Positions 58,921-64,000 of a stretch of 64,000 nt of DNA are shown here, one piece after another. This stretch comes from an uncultured Alphaproteobacteria bacterium. GTDB taxonomy: Bacteria > Pseudomonadota > Alphaproteobacteria > GCA-2731375. The first letter of the stretch is position 1. Every line of letters begins with the position of its first letter. Both the position numbers and the translations under genes were made by a program. Below the pieces are notes generated by a model. That model ran no database searches and was not told the DNA's origin. It worked only from the letters and a program-made list of their open reading frames with translations. The DNA lies in the NCBI GenBank assembly GCA_951812805.1, contig CATOSZ010000009.1:320501-384500 (forward strand), given 5' to 3'.

Positions 58921-60866
58921 CAGGTCCCGTACTGTCGGGTATCCTCGCGCGCGCGCATCAGGCTGCGATAGCGCGCCAAAGCCCAGAGCGGGAAGTAGGC
59001 GCTGTAGCCGTGATAGCGCAGGTAGAAGACGCGCGGAAAGCCGGTGCCGGTATAGAGGCTTTCGACCCATTTGCCCTCGTCGTCACGCTCGGCGCGCAAC
59101 AGGTAGTCGACACCGCGGCGGACCGCCTCGTGCTCCGCCTCGCCCGCCGCCATCAGGCCGAGCAGGGCCCAGGCCGTCTGCGAGGGGGTGCTGATCTTCA
59201 TCAGGTGGCGTTGGCCCGGCGTATAGGTCGCGCAGTCCTCGCCCCAGCCGCCGTCTTCCTTCTGGCGCTGCAGCATCCAGGTGACGGCACGGCGGATGTG
59301 CGAGGCGCGCATGTCCTCGCCGAGCGCCTCGAAGGCGCAGAGCACCGACCAGGTGCCGTAGACGTGGTTCACGCCCCAACGGCCGAACCAGGAACCGTCC
59401 CGTTCCTGCTCGCGCATCAGGTAGTCGATGCCGCGGCGCACCGTCGGATGACTTCGGTCGTAGCCGAGCTGGCCCAGCATCTGGATGCAGCGCGCGGTGA
59501 CGTCCGCCGTCGGCGGGTCGAGCAGGGCGCCATGGTCGGCGAAGGGGATATGCTCGAGGTAGCGATAGGTGTTGTCGACGTCGAAGGCGCCCCAGCCGCC
59601 GTTCTTCGACTGCATGCCGATGATCCACTCGGTCGCCCGATCGATCGCATCCGCGTAGCGGGCATCGCCCGTGCGGTCCATCGCCATGACGATGACGGCG
59701 GTGTCGTCGACGTCCGGGTAATAGTCGTTCCAATACTCGAAGGCCCAGCCGCCCGGGCGCAGGCCGGCCCGCTTCATCGCCCAGTCGCCCTCGACGTCCA
59801 GGATCTGGCGTTCCAGCATCCAGTCGAAGGCGGCCATGATCCGCTCGTCCTCCGCCGGCACGTCGGCTTCGAGCACGGCGTGCAGCGCAAGCGTGGTATC
59901 CCAGATCGGCGACAGGCAGGGCTGGCAATAGCCCTTGTCGCCCTGCATGGTCAGCAGCTTGTCGACGCTGCGCTTGGCGACCACCAGGTCGGGATGGTCC
60001 TTGGCGTAGCCGAGCGCGTCCATCGCCATCACCGCGTTGGCCATGGCCGGGAAGATCCCGCCGAGGCCGTCCTCGCCGTTGAGCCGCGGGGTGATGAATT
60101 CGATCGCGCGGCGGATCGCCTTCTGCCGGCTGCCCTTGGGGAAAAACGGCTCGAACCTGCGGATCGCGGTGTCGGCGGCCAGGAACAGCTTGCCGACGAT
60201 GTCGCCGGTCGGATTGGTGTTGTAGCGCTCCACCTCCTCGGGCGGGGTGCGGAACAGCTCGCGGACATGCACGCCCTTGGTATTTCGCGCCCGGGGCTTG
60301 CAGGCCATGATGATCAGCAAGGGAACGATCACCGTGCGCGACCAGTAGCTCACCTTCGAGAGATGGAAGGGGAACCAGCGCGGCAGCAGCATGATCTCGA
60401 TCGGCATGAACGGGACCGCGCGCCACGGCACCTGGCCGAAGAGGGCGAGGGAGAAGCGGGTGAAGACATTGGCCGCCTCGGCCCCGCCGTGCGCCAGCAC
60501 CGCCTCGCGCGCGCACACCATGTGCGGCGCATCGGGCGAATCACCGACCAGCTTCAGCGCGAAATAGACCTTGACCGTCGCCGAAAGCTCAAAGGCGCCA
60601 TTCTCGAACAGCGGCCAGCCGCCATGGTCGGCCTGGGCCGCGCGCAGGTAGTTGGCGATCTTCGCCTCCAGCTCTTCGTCGACCTCGTCGAGGAAGTGCT
60701 TGAGGAAGATGTATTCGGAGGGAATGGTCGAATCCGCCTCGAGTTCGAAAACCCAGTGGCCATCGTCCTTCTGCAACGCCAGCAACGCTTCCGCCGCCTC
60801 CGTCACCCGACGGTCGACGCCGTATTCGAAGTCCGTGCTCTCGGTGGGAATCAAGTCTTTGTCCAA
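58920..60866 (-). CDS. shc: squalene-hopene cyclase
   Basis: A 648-aa class II triterpene cyclase that turns squalene into hopene at the membrane. The proton-donor motif DVDDTA is at residues 385-390. QW-type repeats occur throughout (for example QKEDGGWGEDC, QSKNGGWGAFD, ERDGSWFGRWGVNHVYGT). A non-polar stretch near 158-190 fits monotopic membrane attachment. The start is a TTG at 60866, which no nearby ATG or GTG improves. It lies between hpnD and hpnG. Confidence 0.96.
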   Translation of the reverse strand: MDKDLIPTESTDFEYGVDRRVTEAAEALLALQKDDGHWVFELEADSTIPSEYIFLKHFLDEVDEELEAKIANYLRAAQADHGGWPLFENGAFELSATVKVYFALKLVGDSPDAPHMVCAREAVLAHGGAEAANVFTRFSLALFGQVPWRAVPFMPIEIMLLPRWFPFHLSKVSYWSRTVIVPLLIIMACKPRARNTKGVHVRELFRTPPEEVERYNTNPTGDIVGKLFLAADTAIRRFEPFFPKGSRQKAIRRAIEFITPRLNGEDGLGGIFPAMANAVMAMDALGYAKDHPDLVVAKRSVDKLLTMQGDKGYCQPCLSPIWDTTLALHAVLEADVPAEDERIMAAFDWMLERQILDVEGDWAMKRAGLRPGGWAFEYWNDYYPDVDDTAVIVMAMDRTGDARYADAIDRATEWIIGMQSKNGGWGAFDVDNTYRYLEHIPFADHGALLDPPTADVTARCIQMLGQLGYDRSHPTVRRGIDYLMREQERDGSWFGRWGVNHVYGTWSVLCAFEALGEDMRASHIRRAVTWMLQRQKEDGGWGEDCATYTPGQRHLMKISTPSQTAWALLGLMAAGEAEHEAVRRGVDYLLRAERDDEGKWVESLYTGTGFPRVFYLRYHGYSAYFPLWALARYRSLMRAREDTRQYGT

Positions 60867-61045
60867 CGTCGTCGCACCCGGATACAGTTTCCAAACGCGC
60901 CGCTGTTCGTGACGCGGCGGAACGCTCTCAAGGCGGCCTCTGCATACTATGACGGCGCCTTGGGCTCAAGACTCGCTTACAGGCATGTTGCGATCATGTG
61001 ACTGCCCGTGATCAGGGTAACATGGTTCGCCCTGTGCAAACGTGA

Positions 61046-61957
61046 CTATGCGATCAGGCGGCGCAACAGAATACCGATCTTCTCCAGTTTCCCAACGCGC
61101 ACGGGCTCGTCGAGTCGGTGCCAGCCCCGCGCCTCCAGGCGCAGCAGCAGGCGGTGGTAGACATCCCGCATGATCAGCGCCGCCCGCAACTGGCGGCGAT
61201 CGCAACGGGCGAGGTGACGTTCCGCTTCCGCGAAACGCTCATGGGCCCGGGCGGCCACCTTTTTGCAGGTCTCCGCCAGGCCCTCCTGGTCCAAGATGGT
61301 GGTGGGCGGGCCGAGATCAAGGTTCACGCCCGCCTCTTCCAACCAGTCGCGCGGCAGGTAGATCCGCTCTTCGCCGGCATCCTCAACGACGTCGCGCAGG
61401 ATATTGGTGAGTTGCAAGGCTTCGCCGAGCGCAACGGCAAAGGCTTCCGCGTCGGCACCCTTGGCGCCGAAGATGCGAATCAGCAGCATGCCCACGGCAC
61501 CGGCAACACCCCGGCAATAGGTTTCCAGCTCCGCCAGGTCCGGTGCCGATTCGCGACCCTGGGCATCGATCTCCACCGCATCGATCAGCAGCAGGAACTC
61601 GTCGCGCGGCAGACCGTGCGCAACCACGGCAGCGGCGAGCGCCTGGCCGATCGGTGTCGCCGGCGCACCGCGATAGACGGCGGCGATCTCCTCGCGCCAG
61701 GCGGCGAGGCGGGCCATCTTGTCATCGACGGGGGCCGCCTCGTCGGCGATATCGTCGACCTCGCGGCAATAGGCGTAGATGGCATAGACCGCTTCGCGCC
61801 GGTCACGCTCCAGCGAACGCATGGCCCAGAAAAAGGACGATCCGGCGCGCTTGACGATATCGTGCACATGGGCGCGCGCATCCGCCGCCACGGGCAACGC
61901 CCCCGCGCCCGACGCCAAGGCGCCGCCGATCCTCCTTGTGCCGTCTTGTGCCGTCAC
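61046..61957 (-). CDS. hpnD: presqualene diphosphate synthase HpnD
   Basis: A 303-aa squalene/phytoene synthase-family enzyme. The two Asp-rich motifs are YAYCREVDDIADEAAP and ALQLTNILRDVVEDAGEERIYLP. In the HpnC-D-E route it condenses two farnesyl diphosphates to presqualene diphosphate. GTG at 61957 is preferred, with GGGGG upstream; a TTG four codons earlier is possible. It is 179 bp upstream of shc and 62 bp downstream of hpnB. A phytoene synthase role is unlikely in this setting. Confidence 0.9.
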   Translation of the reverse strand: MTAQDGTRRIGGALASGAGALPVAADARAHVHDIVKRAGSSFFWAMRSLERDRREAVYAIYAYCREVDDIADEAAPVDDKMARLAAWREEIAAVYRGAPATPIGQALAAAVVAHGLPRDEFLLLIDAVEIDAQGRESAPDLAELETYCRGVAGAVGMLLIRIFGAKGADAEAFAVALGEALQLTNILRDVVEDAGEERIYLPRDWLEEAGVNLDLGPPTTILDQEGLAETCKKVAARAHERFAEAERHLARCDRRQLRAALIMRDVYHRLLLRLEARGWHRLDEPVRVGKLEKIGILLRRLIA

Positions 61958-62019
61958 CCGGGCCCCCAAGGGTCGATTAAACGTTGCTGGTTAACGGTTG
62001 AGGCCCGCGCATGCAAGCT

Positions 62020-63189
62020 TCAATCCTTCGTCGCACCGGCGCCGATCCGGCCCTTCCACACGCCGCCGCGACCCCGGTGGTGCGACAGCGCCGACTCCAT
62101 CGTCATCAGCAGATAGAGAATTCCCGCAAGCGGCAACAGCACCCCGAGCAACCAGGCTTCGCCATAAAGCCGCAAGGTCGGCCGGAACGAGACCACCATG
62201 GCGGCCCAGGCCGCCAGGCCGAGGGCGAGCGCGCTTCCCTCGCCATGCCAGGGCCAGGCGAGAACCGCGAATGGCCCGGCGACATAGGTGAACAGCATGC
62301 CCAGAATCGTGCCCAGCAGCCGCGCTGGCGAATGGCCGAGTTGCGTGTAGGCCGAACGGGCAACCATCTGCCAGACCCCGCCGAGCCCCTCATAGGGACG
62401 CAACGAACGGGTATCGTCGGCCAGGCCGAGCCAGAGCCGCCCGCCGGCCTGGCGGATGGCGCGGGCGAGTGCGCAGTCGTCGATCAAGGCGTCTGATATC
62501 GCCTCCAGCCCGCCGGCCTGGCGAAGACGCGCCCGCGAGACCAGCATGCAACCGCCCGCCGCCGCCGCCGCCCTGCCCCGATTGACCCAAGGAAAGGGAT
62601 AGAGCTTCTGGAAGAAGTATACGAAGGCCGGGATCAATAGGCGTTGTGCGGCCCCCTCGCGGGCCAGGCGTACCATCAGCGATACCAGGTCCAGATCCCG
62701 CGCCGTCGCCGTCGCCACCAGGCGGCGCAGGTTGCCGGGTGGATGATGGATGTCCGCATCGGTGAAAAGCAGATAGTCCGCGTCCCATCCGGCCTCGTCG
62801 GCATGGGCGAGGCCACTCGCCATCGCCCAGACCTTGCCGACCCATCCGGCGGGGCGCGGACGCGTCGAAATCACCGTCAGCCGCGCCTCGGCGTCCAGCT
62901 CACGCGCCCGGGCCCGGGCTATTGCGGCGGTGCCGTCGCGGCTTTCGTCGTCGACCAGGACGACCCGGAAGGGGCCGGGATAGTCCTGCGCGAGGAGCGC
63001 GGACATCGCCTCGCCGATCGACGCCGCCTCGTCGCGGGCGGGCACGATGGCGACGACGGCGGGCCAGGCTGCGGGTGCCGGCGCGGTGCCGAGCCGCTCG
63101 CCACAGCGCCAGAAGCCGCCCCTGAAGGCGAGCAGGTAGAGCCAGATGGCCAGCGAGAGCGCCGCGGCAATGGTCCAGAACAGGGTCAT
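62020..63189 (-). CDS. hpnB: hopene-associated glycosyltransferase HpnB
   Basis: A 389-aa membrane GT2 glycosyltransferase. An N-terminal helix (WTIAAALSLAIWLYLLAF) is followed by the catalytic domain (PAVVAIVPARDEAASIGEAM, VVLVDDESRDGTA, LLFTDADIHHPPGNL). DALIDDCALARAIRQAGGRLW and RSAYTQLGHSPARLLG match GT2 acceptor motifs. Three further helices lie near the C-terminus. Its position before hpnD and shc supports HpnB, though the sugar reaction is not firmly established for the family. Confidence 0.87.
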   Translation of the reverse strand: MTLFWTIAAALSLAIWLYLLAFRGGFWRCGERLGTAPAPAAWPAVVAIVPARDEAASIGEAMSALLAQDYPGPFRVVLVDDESRDGTAAIARARARELDAEARLTVISTRPRPAGWVGKVWAMASGLAHADEAGWDADYLLFTDADIHHPPGNLRRLVATATARDLDLVSLMVRLAREGAAQRLLIPAFVYFFQKLYPFPWVNRGRAAAAAGGCMLVSRARLRQAGGLEAISDALIDDCALARAIRQAGGRLWLGLADDTRSLRPYEGLGGVWQMVARSAYTQLGHSPARLLGTILGMLFTYVAGPFAVLAWPWHGEGSALALGLAAWAAMVVSFRPTLRLYGEAWLLGVLLPLAGILYLLMTMESALSHHRGRGGVWKGRIGAGATKD

Positions 63190-63299
63190 GCGCCATACAT
63201 ATGCGAGTTGGCGCGTTTTGCACGCCCGGACGTCGTCGCCGGGGCGTGATGGTATCGCGCCGCCGATGTCGATAGAGTGCGCGAAAATGGGAGACGGGC

Positions 63300-64000
63300 A
63301 TGGACGCGGGTTATGACGTCGTCATCGTCGGCGGCGGGGTCATGGGCAGTTCGGCGGCCTATTTCCTGGCCGCGAGCGATGTGTTCGACGGCTCCATCCT
63401 CGTGGTGGAGCGTGACTCGACCTACGACACCTCGGCGACCGCGCGCAGCATGGGCGGCATCCGCCAACAGTTCACCACCGAAGAGAACATCGCCATGTCG
63501 ATGTTCGGCGCCGAGTTCGCCAGGATCGCACCCGAGGTACTGGCCGTCGACGGTGAGCGGGTCGAGGTGACGTTTCGCGAACAGGGCTATCTTTCGACCG
63601 CGACCGCGGCGGGCGCCGACAGGTTGCGGCAGAATTTCGAGATGCAGCGCAGCCAGGGCGCGGCCGTGACCTTCCTGGAAGCCGGCGACCTCGCCCTGCG
63701 CTTCCCCTGGTTGAACCCGGACGGCCTCGGTGCCGCCGTCTTCGGCCATGCGAACGAAGGCTGGATCGATCCCAACACGCTGCTGCAAGGCTTCCGGCGT
63801 AAGGCGATATCCCTCGGCGCGACCTTCACCGACGACGAGGTCGTCGGCTTCACGCGCGAGGGAGACCGGCTGGCCGGCGTGCAGCTCGCCCGGGGCGGCG
63901 AGGTGGCCGCGGGCACGGTGGTGTTGTCGGCCGGGTCGCGCTCGGGCGCGCTGGCGGCGCTGATGGGCGTCGACCTGCCGGTCCGGCCGCGCAAGCGCTA
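63300..64000 (+). CDS. FAD-dependent oxidoreductase (DAO family), N-terminal part
   Basis: The first 233 codons of a D-amino-acid-oxidase-type flavoprotein; the gene runs off the right edge. The Rossmann motif is DVVIVGGGVMGSSAAYFLA, and ERDSTYDTSATARSMGGIRQQF is the FAD-binding Arg-rich turn seen in sarcosine and dimethylglycine oxidase relatives. VVLSAGSRSGALAALMG closes the second FAD segment. The substrate is likely a secondary or tertiary amine, which is inference from family. GGGAGACGGGC precedes the ATG at 63300. It is divergent from hpnB. Confidence 0.85.
   Translation, partial: MDAGYDVVIVGGGVMGSSAAYFLAASDVFDGSILVVERDSTYDTSATARSMGGIRQQFTTEENIAMSMFGAEFARIAPEVLAVDGERVEVTFREQGYLSTATAAGADRLRQNFEMQRSQGAAVTFLEAGDLALRFPWLNPDGLGAAVFGHANEGWIDPNTLLQGFRRKAISLGATFTDDEVVGFTREGDRLAGVQLARGGEVAAGTVVLSAGSRSGALAALMGVDLPVRPRKR

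Overview
The window is GC-rich, tightly packed alphaproteobacterial chromosome, probably a Rhodospirillales-type heterotroph. The pointers are a hopanoid (hpn) cluster, the argD-argF-hslO order, a divergent oxyR/katG pair, many CoA-linked catabolic enzymes and a folate/corrinoid one-carbon cluster. The assignment to an order is inference. No rRNA, tRNA or CRISPR array was seen.

Layout. (1) 1-6.6 kb: remains of a type I secretion locus on the minus strand, namely the start of a TolC-like outer-membrane gene and a large Asp-rich RTX adhesin, with an IS1182-family element between them. (2) 6.57-9.54 kb and 41.96-44.93 kb: two nearly identical, oppositely oriented copies of a 2.97-kb IS21-family element. 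Each of their four outer junctions cuts a different gene (RTX protein, M20 amidohydrolase, LysR regulator, PiT phosphate transporter), and no flush target duplication remains. (3) 9.9-23.5 kb: oxyR/katG peroxide defence; argD-argF-hslO and a small ORF; a class III aminotransferase; a CoA-transferase/racemase coupled to a branched-chain aminotransferase; a PhyH dioxygenase; a hybrid histidine kinase. (4) 23.5-39.1 kb: accessory catabolism. It holds a CoA ligase fused to three RidA-like domains with two MaoC genes, a FAD oxidase coupled to an acyl-CoA dehydrogenase, nitroreductase, dienelactone hydrolase, a second acyl-CoA dehydrogenase, a HyuA/HyuB pair, and a methyltransferase split by an ISAs1-family element with an exact 10-bp target duplication. 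(5) 39.2-42 kb: DUF302, pcaB-like, DUF1059 and GFA-family genes and a truncated LysR gene. (6) 45.6-54.6 kb: a corrinoid/tetrahydrofolate methyl-transfer operon (corrinoid protein, DUF1638, PF13769-like protein, MTHFR-like, pterin-dependent methyltransferase, Fe-S/ASKHA activator). Converging on it are a PaaK-like ligase and two cobalamin-reductase-like Fe-S proteins. (7) 54.7-57 kb: two SPFH proteins and an NfeD protein. (8) 57.1-63.2 kb: hpnH facing hpnB-hpnD-shc-hpnG. (9) 63.3 kb to the end: the start of a FAD-dependent oxidoreductase.

How it fits together. The hopanoid genes make and extend C30 hopenes for membranes. OxyR and KatG form a peroxide-sensing circuit. The corrinoid genes form a demethylation route into methyl-THF, but no MttB/MtgB-type substrate methyltransferase is present. 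The region has been reshaped by insertion sequences: four full IS copies, a decayed IS256-like fragment and a RAYT/REP-like palindrome.
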